The position numbers and the translations under genes are program-made. From DASRJG01 sp964647625 (GTDB lineage: Bacteria; Acidobacteriota; Polarisedimenticolia; Polarisedimenticolales; DASRJG01): 63,203 nucleotides of DNA. The stretch spans positions 1-63,203 of the forward strand of contig CAZYHZ010000022.1 in assembly GCA_964647625.1 (NCBI GenBank), read 5' to 3'. A model generated the notes under the pieces. The model did no database searches, was not told the DNA's origin, and worked only from the letters and a program-made list of their open reading frames with translations. Numbering within the stretch: the stretch's first letter is position 1; the number at the start of each line of letters is the position of its first letter. Below, in pieces: positions 42,565 to 52,170 of the stretch.

Positions 42565-45447
42565 CTAAGGATTCGAGGGCGCCGTGCTCGCCGGCGCTCC
42601 CGTCTCGGGGTATAGAACGCCAACGACCACCCTCTCGTCGTTCAGATACTTCTTGGCGGTATCGCGGAGCGAGTCCGACGTGACCTTCGCGACGAGCTTG
42701 CCGTACTCGAGGAGCAGCCGCGGGTCCTCGTTGAACCGGGCGGCATCGAGAATCTGGCCCAGCCAGAAGTAGTTCTCCCGGAGCGCCACCTCACGATCGC
42801 GTGTCTCCTGCTCCTTGACCTTCCCGACGATCTCGTCGCTGAAGCCGTCCTTCTTGACCGCGTCGAGGACGCCGGAGACGGCCTTCTGCAGCTCGGCGAC
42901 GCGCTCGGGAGCGCAGCCGAACGACACGGTGAACGAGTATTGCTCGATCGGGCGCCGCGAGATCCCGCCGGAAGCACCGACACCGTAGACGCCGCCCAGG
43001 TCTTCACGCAGTACTTCCCGCAGCCGGATCCTGAGCGCGCCGGAGAGCGCGTCCATGAGGTGCGCGCCCTCCCGGGTCCACTTGGCGGGCCCGGTGAACG
43101 CGATCCGCACCTGGCTCTTCGGTTCGACCCCCTTCTTCACGTCGACGTTGACGACCCCCGGCGGCGGGCGCACGCCGACGTCCTTCCATGTCTCGACCCG
43201 GCCGGCCGCGGGGAGCCCCCCGAGGTAGCGGAGCACCAGCGGCTTGATCTCGTCCACCTTGAACGCTCCGACCACCCCGAACGTGAAGTCGCCCGCGTCC
43301 TTGAATCGATCGCGCCAGATTTCTTCCGCGGCCTTGAGGTCGATCTCGTTCACGAGGTCCGGCGACATGGGACGGCGCCTGAAGTGCCCCTGCGCCATGG
43401 TGACCTGCATCTTGTCGTTGAAGACGGTTTCCGGGCGCGCGAGACGGTTCTCGATCGACGCCTTGGTCCGCGCCTTCCATGCATCGAACGCCGCTGCGTC
43501 CGCGCGAGGCGCGACGAAGCCTAGATAGACGAGCTGGAACAGCGTCTCGAGATCGTCCGGCGACGCGCTTCCCCGGACCCCTTCCTCGAGATCGCCGACG
43601 AACCCCGAGGCCCCGACGATTTTCCCGGCGAGCGCTTTCGTCAGCTCGACGCGGTCGAAGTGGCCGACGCCGCCCTCGGAGAGAACCTCCCCTGCGAAGC
43701 TCGCGGAGACGTACCGGTCATCCGGAAGGAGCGAGCTCCCGCCGGGGCTGAACGCGGACAGCACCACCTGGTCGTTCTTGAAGTCCGTCGGCTTGAGATA
43801 GATGACGACCCCGTTCGACAGCTTCCAGCGCGTCACTCCGATCTCTTGGATCGCGGAGGCGTCTGCGATCGTGCCGGGCTCGGGAGGATTCGGAACGAGC
43901 GCTTCGTTGCGCACACGGTCGACCCAGGGCTCGACCGGCTTCGAGGAAGCCGCCTGGAAAATCCCGCGAATCCCCTCTTCCGTAGGAAGCGATGCGGCGA
44001 CCTTCTCGGGCCCGTTGACCAGAATCACCCGGTTCTTGCCGCCGACCCACCCCTGCGCGAGGTGGTTGACGTCTTCGACCTTGATGGCGGGAAGAAAGCG
44101 TCGTGCGAGACCCAGCTCGACCTCGATGCCGGGCATCGCCTCCCCCTCCAGGAAGTGATTCAGGATCTCGCCCGTGAATCCGATCGATTCTTCCTTGTCT
44201 CGCTCCTTGTACGCTTGCTCGTAGAAGCGCAGGGATTTCGTCTTGGCGCGCTCCAGCTCGCTCTCGTTGAAGCCGTGCTGGTCCACTCGGGCGAGCTCGA
44301 CGAGGAGCGTGTCGAGGCCGCGCGCCAGCCCGGACTCCTGAACGCCCGCGGTCTGGAAAACGACATCCTTGGTGCGAACGAACGAGCCGGAGCTCGAAAA
44401 CGCGAACAGGAACGGCGGATCCGGCCGCTGGCGCAGCTCATCGAGGCGGGCGTCGATCATCTGATGGTAGAGCTGTTCGACGAGCTGACGCCGATAATCC
44501 GCGACGAGCGTGTTTCCCGCCTTCGGCAGCTTGTAGTAGACCGACACGCGCGTCGAGGTGGCCTCGGTGTCGGTGGCAATCGACACGAGCGTTTCGTCGT
44601 GCCCCGGGACGGGATAGAGCTCCCGCGGTCGCTCCTTTTTCGGGCTCTTGAGCTTGCCGAACCGGCTCTTGATCGCCTTGACGATCGCATCGGGATCGAA
44701 GTCGCCGACCGCGATGACCGCCATGCGATCGGGAACGTACCAATCGCGGTAGAACCTGCGGATCGCGTCGTGAGGCGCGTTCTCCAGAATCTCCTTCTTG
44801 CCGATCGTCAGCCGCTCGGCGTACCGCGACCCCTTGAACAGGACGGGGAACTGCTTGTCGCGCATCCGTGCCTCGGCGCCGCGGCCGAGCCGCCACTCCT
44901 CGACGACGACCCCGCGCTCCTTGTCGATGTCGGCGTCGGCGAACGTCACGTTGCTCGACCAATCGGCCAGGATACGAAGCGACGTGTCCACGATCGCCGG
45001 ATCGTCGGTCGGCACGGTCAGCTGGTACACCGTCTCGTCGAAGCTCGTGAAGGCGTTGACGTCCGGTCCGAACTTCATCCCGATGCGCTCGAGGAAGTTG
45101 ATGATCTCGAGCTTCTTGAAGTTCTTCGTCCCGCGAAATGCCATGTGCTCGACGAAGTGCGCGAGCCCTTGCTGGTCGTCGTCCTCGAGCACGGAGCCCG
45201 CGTCGACGGCGAGCCAGAAGTTGGCCCGCTTCTCCGGCCGGGTGTTGCGCCGGACGAAGTAGCTCAGCCCGTTCGGCAGCTTGCCGGTCCGGACCGCCGG
45301 ATCGATCGGGAGCGGGGCCGAGTCGGGGAGCATCGCAGCGGCCGGGGGCGGCGCGGCCGCAACGGGCGTGTCGGCCGCCCGCACCGGCGCCAACAGCACG
45401 ACGAGAAGCCCGAGACCGCACGGCCGTACGGCGAGTCGATGAGACAT
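42565..45447 (-). CDS. M16 family zinc metalloprotease (insulinase/pitrilysin-like)
   Basis: 960 residues. A signal peptide ends near VRAA, so the enzyme is periplasmic or surface-exposed. The inverted zinc motif HFVEH lies at residues 97-101, with the third ligand in ERGVVVEEWRLG some 75 residues later. The second half is the inactive M16 domain (GHFRRRPMSPDLVNEIDL, PKSQVRIAFTGPAKW). The length suits a full two-domain PqqL/zinc-protease type. ATG 45447 has GAGGAGA upstream. It is divergent from the RND pump with a 112-bp shared region, but a joint role is not evident. Confidence 0.92.
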   Translation of the reverse strand: MSHRLAVRPCGLGLLVVLLAPVRAADTPVAAAPPPAAAMLPDSAPLPIDPAVRTGKLPNGLSYFVRRNTRPEKRANFWLAVDAGSVLEDDDQQGLAHFVEHMAFRGTKNFKKLEIINFLERIGMKFGPDVNAFTSFDETVYQLTVPTDDPAIVDTSLRILADWSSNVTFADADIDKERGVVVEEWRLGRGAEARMRDKQFPVLFKGSRYAERLTIGKKEILENAPHDAIRRFYRDWYVPDRMAVIAVGDFDPDAIVKAIKSRFGKLKSPKKERPRELYPVPGHDETLVSIATDTEATSTRVSVYYKLPKAGNTLVADYRRQLVEQLYHQMIDARLDELRQRPDPPFLFAFSSSGSFVRTKDVVFQTAGVQESGLARGLDTLLVELARVDQHGFNESELERAKTKSLRFYEQAYKERDKEESIGFTGEILNHFLEGEAMPGIEVELGLARRFLPAIKVEDVNHLAQGWVGGKNRVILVNGPEKVAASLPTEEGIRGIFQAASSKPVEPWVDRVRNEALVPNPPEPGTIADASAIQEIGVTRWKLSNGVVIYLKPTDFKNDQVVLSAFSPGGSSLLPDDRYVSASFAGEVLSEGGVGHFDRVELTKALAGKIVGASGFVGDLEEGVRGSASPDDLETLFQLVYLGFVAPRADAAAFDAWKARTKASIENRLARPETVFNDKMQVTMAQGHFRRRPMSPDLVNEIDLKAAEEIWRDRFKDAGDFTFGVVGAFKVDEIKPLVLRYLGGLPAAGRVETWKDVGVRPPPGVVNVDVKKGVEPKSQVRIAFTGPAKWTREGAHLMDALSGALRIRLREVLREDLGGVYGVGASGGISRRPIEQYSFTVSFGCAPERVAELQKAVSGVLDAVKKDGFSDEIVGKVKEQETRDREVALRENYFWLGQILDAARFNEDPRLLLEYGKLVAKVTSDSLRDTAKKYLNDERVVVGVLYPETGAPASTAPSNP

Positions 45448-45559
45448 GGAGTGTCTCCTCTTCGAAGGCTCTAACTCTACCGTCCTTTTGATGGTCTAAG
45501 ACGACCGGTCACCTGAATTGGCCCATCCAATCGCAAATTCGGCTGCATAATCCCCGCCC

Positions 45560-48500
45560 ATGCTCCGTCGGCTCATCGATGTGTGCGTGCACCGCAGGCT
45601 CCCGGTGCTGGCGATGGTGCTTGCGATCGGCATGTACGGCGTCTTCGCCTATCGCGATACCGCGATCGAGGCCTTTCCGGACGTCACGAACATCCAGGTC
45701 AACGTCATCGCGCAGATGCCCGGCCAGGCCCCTGAAGAGATCGAGCGCCAGGTGACGATCCCGCTGGAGCGCGTCCTGAACGGCACGCCGGGCATGATCC
45801 AGATGCGCAGCGAAAGCCTGTTCGGGCTGTCGCTCATCTGGCTCACGTTCGAGGACGGCACGGACGGCTACCGTGCCCGGAACATCGTGACGGAGAAGTT
45901 TCAGGAGGCCGACCTCCCGGCGGGGGTTCAGCCCAATCTCGCTCCCGACGACACGCCGCTCGGCGAAATTTACCAATACCACCTCGTCAGCGACCGGCAC
46001 ACCCCCGAGCAGATCCGATCCGAGCAGGAGTGGACCGTCTCGCGGCTCTTGCGCCAGGTTCAAGGCGTTGCCGACGTGGTCAGCTTCGGTGGCTTTCTCA
46101 AGGAGATTCACGTTCTCGTCGACCCGTCGCGCCTCATCGCCCACGGACTGGCGCTTCAGGACCTGTGCGATGCGATCGCGCGCTCGAACGAAAACGTCGG
46201 CGGCGGATTCCTCGAGCATGGCGAGCAGGAGCTGGTCATCCGTGGCGTGGGCTACCTGCACGATCCCCACGAGATCGCGGAAACGGTTCTGAAGAACGAG
46301 GGCGGCACGCCCGTCACCGTGGGAGACGTCGCGACCCTCGTCGTCTCCCACATGCCGCGCCGCGGAAACGTCGGGTACAACGACCTCCTCGACGTCACGG
46401 AAGGGTTCGTCCTCCTCCGGCGCGGCGAGAATCCCTCGACCGTGCTGGACGGGGTCCACGCGAAGGTCGCCGAGCTCAACCACCGCATCTTGCCCGAGGG
46501 AATGAAGATCGAGCCGTTCTACGACCGGACGACGCTCGTCGATCTCACGCTCGAGACGGTCCACCACAGTCTGCTGTTCGGCGCGCTCCTCGTCGCCAGC
46601 GTCGTGTGGCTCTTCCTGAGGAGCTTGCGCTGCTCGTTGATCGTGACCTCGGTCATCCCGCTCGCCCTCCTCACTGCGTTCATCGGCTTGAAATGGCTCG
46701 GGCTGCCGGCGAACCTGATCTCGATGGGCGCGATCGATTTCGGCATCCTCGTCGACGGCGCGGTCGTTCTGGTCGAGAACATCCTGCACGAGGCTGCCGC
46801 GACGAGGCCGCGCACGCGGCGCGAGCTCCTCGAGGTCGTCTCCCGCTCGGCGTTCGACGTCGCGACCCCGACCTTCTTCGCGATGGCGATCATCATCGCC
46901 GCGCTGATCCCCGTGTTCACCCTCGAGAGGATCGAAGGGCGCATCTTCCACCCGCTCGCGATGACCTACAGCTTCGCGCTGGGCGGCGCGCTCGTGTTCG
47001 CGCTGACGGCCGTTCCCGCGCTGTGCGCGCTCTTGCTACGCCCCCACGACGTCGACCACGGAGAGCCCCGGTTCGTCGTCACGCTGCGCCGCCTCTACGG
47101 ACGGGCGCTCGCATTCTCGATGCGCCGGGGAAAGCTCGTCGGCTTTTCGGCGGTCGCGCTGCTCGCGTTCGGGCTGTTCGGGCTGTCCCGCCTCGGAAGC
47201 GAGTTCCTTCCGGAGCTCGACGAAGGCGATTTGGTGATCTTCGTCGAGATGCCTCCGAGCATCTCGCTCAATCTCGGCGGGACGATCCTCACCGACGTGC
47301 GCAAGCGCCTCCTCGCCTTTCCCGAGGTGATCGAAGTCATGAGCGAGCAGGGCCGGCCCGAAGATGGGACGGACGACGAAGGCGTCAACATGAGCGAGAC
47401 ATTCGTCCATCTGAAGCCGCACGGTGACTGGCGCCCCGGCTTCGACAAGGATCGCCTCGTCGAGGCGATGCGCGTTTCTCTGACCGAGATTCCGGGGGTC
47501 TCGTTCAATTTTTCGCAGCCGATCAAGGACAACGTGGAGGAAGCGATCAGCGGGGTGCGCGGCAAAGTGGTCCTCAAGATATTCGGATCCGATCTCGAAG
47601 CCATGCGGCAAACGCTCGAGAAGTGCAAGTCGACCCTGGCGTCCGTCCCCGGAATCGTCGACCTCGAGCTGTACCGCGACGCGACGGTCCCGCAGCTGCG
47701 CGTCAACCTGGATCGGCCCGCGCTCGCGCGCGCGGGAATCACCGTGGGCGCGGCCCAGGACGTCGTGGAAACCGCGCTCCAGGGACGCGTCGTCACCACC
47801 ATGTGGGAGGGAGAGCGGCCGGTCCCCGTGCGCGTTCTGTTTCCCTTGACCGAGCGGGGCGATCCGGACGCCATCGGAGCCATCCCCGTGCCGTCGGCGG
47901 CGGGCGGCCGGATCCCGCTTCACGAGCTCGCCAAGGTCACGACGGACACCGGACGGGCGTGTATCAATCGAGAAGCCAACAGCCGGGTCCTCGCGCTCAA
48001 GTTCAACGTCGAAGGACGCGACATGGGAAGCGTGGTGAAGGATGCCCGGGCTGCCGTCGATCGCGCGGTGAAGCCTCCGGCAGGCCATTATTTCGTCTGG
48101 GGCGGCGAGTTCGAAAACCAAGCCCGCGCGATGCGCCGCTTGGCGATGATCGTCCCGGTGTCGCTGCTCGCGGTCTTCTCCCTTCTCTACATGGCGCTGC
48201 AATCGACCCGGAGCGCCGCCGCCGTCCTGGCCATCGCTCCGTTCGCGATGACGGGCGGCGCGTTCGCGCTGCTGTTCGGAGGGATCGACCTTTCGGTGTC
48301 CGCGGCGGTCGGGTTCATCGCCCTCCTCGGCCAGGTGTCGCTCTCCGCGCTCCTCGTGATCAGCGCGATCGAAGCGCGCCGGCGTGAAGGAGAGCCGCTG
48401 GACACGGCGATCGTCTCGGGGGCCGTCGGGCGGGTTCGCGCCGTGCTGATGACGGCGCTCCTCGCCATCCTGGGACTCACCCCGATGGCGATCTCGCGAG

Positions 48501-48655
48501 GCGTCGGGAGCGAGATCCAGCGGCCTTTCGCGCTCGTCATCATCGGCGGGTTGGTGACGTCGATCGCAGTCGTTCTCTTCTTGTTGCCGCTCTTCTACCG
48601 GATGTTCACGACGGAGACCCTCCACACTCCCGGCGACGAAGACTTCCTCGAATGA
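45560..48655 (+). CDS. Heavy-metal efflux RND transporter (CusA/CzcA family)
   Basis: 1031 residues, the full length of the family. Helix 1 begins LIDVCVHRRLPVLAMVLAIG, and helix 4 holds the HME signature AIDFGILVDGAVVLVENILHE. Later elements include ALIPVFTLERIEGRIFHPLA and LGLTPMAISRGVGSEIQRP. It would use the proton gradient to export a divalent or monovalent metal through a tripartite pump. No membrane-fusion or outer-membrane partner gene is adjacent, which is unusual. ATG 45560 has no strong binding site. The TMTC-like gene follows after 9 bp. Confidence 0.93.
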   Translation: MLRRLIDVCVHRRLPVLAMVLAIGMYGVFAYRDTAIEAFPDVTNIQVNVIAQMPGQAPEEIERQVTIPLERVLNGTPGMIQMRSESLFGLSLIWLTFEDGTDGYRARNIVTEKFQEADLPAGVQPNLAPDDTPLGEIYQYHLVSDRHTPEQIRSEQEWTVSRLLRQVQGVADVVSFGGFLKEIHVLVDPSRLIAHGLALQDLCDAIARSNENVGGGFLEHGEQELVIRGVGYLHDPHEIAETVLKNEGGTPVTVGDVATLVVSHMPRRGNVGYNDLLDVTEGFVLLRRGENPSTVLDGVHAKVAELNHRILPEGMKIEPFYDRTTLVDLTLETVHHSLLFGALLVASVVWLFLRSLRCSLIVTSVIPLALLTAFIGLKWLGLPANLISMGAIDFGILVDGAVVLVENILHEAAATRPRTRRELLEVVSRSAFDVATPTFFAMAIIIAALIPVFTLERIEGRIFHPLAMTYSFALGGALVFALTAVPALCALLLRPHDVDHGEPRFVVTLRRLYGRALAFSMRRGKLVGFSAVALLAFGLFGLSRLGSEFLPELDEGDLVIFVEMPPSISLNLGGTILTDVRKRLLAFPEVIEVMSEQGRPEDGTDDEGVNMSETFVHLKPHGDWRPGFDKDRLVEAMRVSLTEIPGVSFNFSQPIKDNVEEAISGVRGKVVLKIFGSDLEAMRQTLEKCKSTLASVPGIVDLELYRDATVPQLRVNLDRPALARAGITVGAAQDVVETALQGRVVTTMWEGERPVPVRVLFPLTERGDPDAIGAIPVPSAAGGRIPLHELAKVTTDTGRACINREANSRVLALKFNVEGRDMGSVVKDARAAVDRAVKPPAGHYFVWGGEFENQARAMRRLAMIVPVSLLAVFSLLYMALQSTRSAAAVLAIAPFAMTGGAFALLFGGIDLSVSAAVGFIALLGQVSLSALLVISAIEARRREGEPLDTAIVSGAVGRVRAVLMTALLAILGLTPMAISRGVGSEIQRPFALVIIGGLVTSIAVVLFLLPLFYRMFTTETLHTPGDEDFLE

Positions 48656-48664
48656 ACGCTTTCG

Positions 48665-50386
48665 ATGGTCTCTCGGCGTAGAGCCTCGCGGCGATCGGCT
48701 CGAAAGTCGCAAGCCCTCTTCGGGCTCGTCCTCGTTCTGGTCACACTCGCGGCCTACGTCCCGGCGATGCGGAACGGGTATGTCTGGGACGACGACCTTC
48801 ACGTCAGCGAGAACCCGGTGCTGCGGTCCGCAGCGGGGCTATCGGCGATCTGGTTCCATCCCAGCGCAACGGTTCAGTACTACCCGCTGACCTTCAGCGT
48901 CTTTTGGATTGGTTACCACCTCTGGGGCCTTCATGCCGTGGGGTTCCATGTCCTCAACATCGGGACGCACGCCGGGGTGGCCCTCCTACTCTGGAGGCTC
49001 CTGACATGCCTGCGCGTCCCCGGCGCGTTTGCGGGGGCGTGCATCTTCGCCGTTCATCCAGTGAACGTCATGAGCGTGGCCTGGATGACGGAGCTGAAGA
49101 ACACGCTCTCGTCGGTGCTGGCGCTCTCGGCGTGCTTGGCCTACCTGCGATTCGCCGGAATCGACGACAAACCCACGAGCGATGCTGACTCCGACGGCGA
49201 CGTCCCCCACAGGTGGCGTTGGTATGCGGTCGCCCTCGGATCGTTCGCTCTCGCGATGCTCGCCAAGACGGCCGTCTCGTTCCTGCCGGTGACGCTCGCG
49301 CTGATCCTCTGGTGGAAGGACCGGATCCGATGGCGCCACGCGCTGGCCCTGGCGCCGTTCGTCCTCGTCTCCGCAGGGATGGGAGTCGTCACGATCTTGG
49401 TGGAACGCATGCACGGCGGTGACGTGGGCGCGACCTACGCGCTGGGTCTTGCGGAGCGCTGCATCGTGTCGGGCCGGTCGTTCTGGTTCTACCTGAGCAA
49501 GCTCGCGGCACCACACCCCTTGGTGTTCATCTACGATCGCTGGTCGATCGACCCGCGCGATCCCCTGCAGTACGTTCCCGCGCTCGCGACGGCCGCTGCG
49601 CTCGTCCTGCCATTCCTGGCTCGCAGGCGCATCGGAAAAGGACCGTTCGTTGCGGTCGCGCATTTCTATATCGCGACGTCCGCCCTGATCTTCTTCGTGG
49701 TGACGTTCTTCACGCGCTATTCCTGGGTGTCCGACCATTGGCAGTACTTCGGGTTGATGAGCATGGCAGCCATGGCGGGGGCTGGCCTCTCTCAGATTCC
49801 CCTGTTCAGCCCTTCCGCGCGAGGTACATCGGTCATTGCCGTGACCGGCCTGCTCGCCATCCTGACCTGGCGGCAATGCCGCATCTACAAAGACGAAGTC
49901 ACGCTTTGGAACGAGACGCTCGCCCGGAATCCTCGCGCGTGGATGGCCGACAGCAACCTCGGAGCCTTCTACTACAAGCGCGGTGACGTCGTCCGGGCAG
50001 TGAGCTACTTCCGCGAAGCCCACCGGCTCGCGCCTCAGGACGCCAACACGCACTTCAGCCTCGCCCGCAGCCTGATGGAATTGGAACGGGCAGACGACGC
50101 GGCGCCTCTGTGCGCCGAGGAGCGATCGCTCTGGCCGGCGGACGAGCGGACCCTCGAGAACGCGGCCCTGCTCGCTCTCCTGCAAGGGAGATCCGACGAC
50201 GCGGAACGTCTGTTCGACAAGGTGCTTCGAGCGTACCCCGACTCCCTCACCGCACATGCCAATCTCGCCGATATTCTCGACGCGAAGGGACGCAGCGAGG
50301 AGGCCGATGCGCACCGCGCGGCCCTGGCTCGGATCATCGGCAACGAGAAGGCGACACAGATCGCTCCGCTGAATCGGTCCCGATAG
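48665..50386 (+). CDS. TMTC-like GT-C membrane protein with C-terminal TPRs
   Basis: 573 residues. About 11 helices start at residue ~18. The first loop has NGYVWDDDLHVSENPVLRS, the acidic GT-C motif of the TMTC/protein O-mannosyltransferase-like family. The C-terminal ~150 residues are TPRs (MADSNLGAFYYKRGDVVRAVSYFREAHRL, NTHFSLARSLMELER). It probably transfers a lipid-linked sugar in the periplasm. It starts 9 bp after the RND stop codon, likely co-transcribed. A link with the abundant secreted proteins (glycosylation) is possible but unproven. Confidence 0.85.
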   Translation: MVSRRRASRRSARKSQALFGLVLVLVTLAAYVPAMRNGYVWDDDLHVSENPVLRSAAGLSAIWFHPSATVQYYPLTFSVFWIGYHLWGLHAVGFHVLNIGTHAGVALLLWRLLTCLRVPGAFAGACIFAVHPVNVMSVAWMTELKNTLSSVLALSACLAYLRFAGIDDKPTSDADSDGDVPHRWRWYAVALGSFALAMLAKTAVSFLPVTLALILWWKDRIRWRHALALAPFVLVSAGMGVVTILVERMHGGDVGATYALGLAERCIVSGRSFWFYLSKLAAPHPLVFIYDRWSIDPRDPLQYVPALATAAALVLPFLARRRIGKGPFVAVAHFYIATSALIFFVVTFFTRYSWVSDHWQYFGLMSMAAMAGAGLSQIPLFSPSARGTSVIAVTGLLAILTWRQCRIYKDEVTLWNETLARNPRAWMADSNLGAFYYKRGDVVRAVSYFREAHRLAPQDANTHFSLARSLMELERADDAAPLCAEERSLWPADERTLENAALLALLQGRSDDAERLFDKVLRAYPDSLTAHANLADILDAKGRSEEADAHRAALARIIGNEKATQIAPLNRSR

Positions 50387-50520
50387 GTCGATCCAGCGGG
50401 ACGATTGGATCGACACCCCCCACTGGCGCGATCGCGCGCGTCACGCACGAGTTCGCAATCACCAACGCAAAGCAGGAAAAAGCGCTGATTTCCCGTCGAG
50501 AGTCCGTTTCATGCGCATGG

Positions 50521-50537
50521 GTGTGGCGTAAATGCAC
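50521..50537 (+). promoter_or_regulatory. Shared 17-bp intergenic motif, copy C
   Basis: GTGTGGCGTAAATGCAC, with flanks forming GTGTG-N9-CACAC. It reads toward the acyltransferase gene and lies 92 bp before its ATG at 50630. Confidence 0.5.
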
Positions 50538-50629
50538 ACAGGAACCGTCACCGGCGAACGGGCAGCGCCCATGGGCGGGGCCGGCGTTCGATGTGGCACG
50601 AGCTTTGCCGCGTTCCGTCGACCTCCGCG

Positions 50630-51760
50630 ATGCGATTCCGCTACATCGACTTCTCACGATCCGTCTTGTTCAGCCTCGGGCTGCTCTTGCATGCCGCCTG
50701 GCTGTTGAGGGAACGGAGCCGCACGCTCGCCGGCGTCCACGACGTCATTCACAGCTTTCGCATGGAGTGTTTCTTCGTCATCGCCGGGTTCCTCGCGGCG
50801 ACGATGCTGTCGGCTCACTCTCCGGAGGAGTTCCTCCGCAGGCGTCTGCGCCGCCTCGCGATCCCGATGATCTTCTGCGGGTTGACGTTCAACACGCTCC
50901 TCGCGTGCGCGCACCAACCCACCTGGTACGACGTCTCGTTCCTCGCCACTCCGAGCTACTGGCTGGAGCGAAACTGGCTGGGCCATCTCTGGTTCTTGGG
51001 CACGCTCATCATCTATGTCTGTGTCGTCTATGGGGTGCACAAGATCTGGCCGCAGATCGATTCGGTCGTTCGCCGGCGCAAGGTCGGCTTTCCGGTCTTC
51101 TTTTGTCTTCTGGTCGTCACGCAGTACGTCTTTTCCCAAGCGGACCGCTTCGTACCGTCGACTCCGTGGGGGACGAGATGGATCATCTCGGACAAGACCG
51201 ACGTGTTCGAGTACTGGACCTACTTTGTCGCAGGCTACGTTTTGTTCCTCGACAAGGAGCTGCTCGAGGAGCTGATCGACAACAAGCTCTTCAATGGCGC
51301 GTGCGTCGCGCTGTACTGGCTCGCGGTTGCGTTCGCATCCGATCGACGATTCGGCAGCCACGCGGTCCTCCTCCTGGCGGGAGCCAACAGCCTCGCGATG
51401 TGCGGACTCCTCTTCTGGGTGGGGAGGCGATACTTCGACGCCGAGAATCGACTCGTGCAATCCCTCTCAGACATGTCCTATACGGTCTACTTGGTGCATT
51501 GGCCGGCCATGGCGATCCTCTACAGGCTCGTGGCGCCGCTCGGCCTTTCGGTCGCGACGACTTTCGCGGGCCTCGTCATCGTGACGGGAGCCGTGAGCGT
51601 CGGTTTTCACCGGTACGTCGTGAGGGGGTCAGGATGGCTGGCGTTCCTTCTCAACGGACAGCCCCGTCAGTGCACGCTTCCGCTGCTAGGTCCGCGACCC
51701 CACGTAAGCTGCGAATCTCTCGTTGAACAGCGCACCGGGACGTCGAGCCCTCAGCCGTGA
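50630..51760 (+). CDS. Membrane acyltransferase (acyltransferase-3/OpgC-like)
   Basis: 376 residues and about 10 helices. RYIDFSRSVLFSLGLLLHAAWLL, then FRMECFFVIAGFLAA and the RRRLRRLAIPMIFC turn, follow the acyltransferase-3 pattern. In this branch the catalytic His region reads GLLLHAAWLL. It likely O-acylates a periplasmic glucan, LPS or other carbohydrate. ATG 50630 starts just before the conserved RFRYIDFSRS; ATG 50591 is an alternative. The last 75 bp overlap the convergent phosphatase gene. Confidence 0.82.
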   Translation: MRFRYIDFSRSVLFSLGLLLHAAWLLRERSRTLAGVHDVIHSFRMECFFVIAGFLAATMLSAHSPEEFLRRRLRRLAIPMIFCGLTFNTLLACAHQPTWYDVSFLATPSYWLERNWLGHLWFLGTLIIYVCVVYGVHKIWPQIDSVVRRRKVGFPVFFCLLVVTQYVFSQADRFVPSTPWGTRWIISDKTDVFEYWTYFVAGYVLFLDKELLEELIDNKLFNGACVALYWLAVAFASDRRFGSHAVLLLAGANSLAMCGLLFWVGRRYFDAENRLVQSLSDMSYTVYLVHWPAMAILYRLVAPLGLSVATTFAGLVIVTGAVSVGFHRYVVRGSGWLAFLLNGQPRQCTLPLLGPRPHVSCESLVEQRTGTSSPQP

Positions 51761-52105
51761 AACGGCTTCGGGTCCGGTGTAGCCGAGCTCACAAAGGATC
51801 AATCCTGCGATCAGAGCGGAGCGGTTGAATCCCATGCCACAGTGCGAGAGGACGCGGTGCCCCGATCGAACGAGCGAGGCGCCGAGGCGCGCGACCGCCT
51901 CCAGCTTCGCGACGTTCGGCAAGTCCTCGTCGTAGATCGGGAAATAGACGTAGAGCCACTTGTCGGGAATCGTGGGCACGCCGGCATCGAGCCCGCCGTC
52001 GAGGTCGATGACGGTGTCGATTCGATGGTGCTTCAGGACGCTCCAATCCTCGATCGCGGGCGAGATGAACAGGTGGCCGGCGTCGTCGATCTGGAACAGC
52101 TCCAT
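51686..52105 (-). CDS. Dual-specificity/tyrosine protein phosphatase
   Basis: 139 residues. The CX5R signature is HCGMGFNRS, with Cys89 as the nucleophile and Arg95 binding phosphate. The likely general acid is in the YDEDLPN loop, about 30 residues earlier. The compact length and FISPAIEDWSVLKHHRIDTVIDLDG start resemble bacterial DSPs of the VHZ type. It is cytoplasmic. Partner kinase not in the window. It is divergent from the small protein gene at 52171. Confidence 0.88.
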   Translation of the reverse strand: MELFQIDDAGHLFISPAIEDWSVLKHHRIDTVIDLDGGLDAGVPTIPDKWLYVYFPIYDEDLPNVAKLEAVARLGASLVRSGHRVLSHCGMGFNRSALIAGLILCELGYTGPEAVSRLRARRPGALFNERFAAYVGSRT

Positions 52106-52170
52106 GGGTTCACCGTCCCCGAGGAAATCCCTTGCCTCGCCCGCTCCCCCGGGAGTACAAATTCAGGGCG

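Noticed and set aside
47036..48802. Long antisense frame under the RND pump gene
   Set aside because: Composition is Arg/Asp-rich with no motif; the opposite strand encodes a full-length, well-conserved transporter.
13397..50537. Sigma54 promoter reading of the GTGTGGC-N5-TGCAC motif
   Set aside because: Sigma54 needs GG and GC 10 bp apart; here the gap is 7 bp in every copy.
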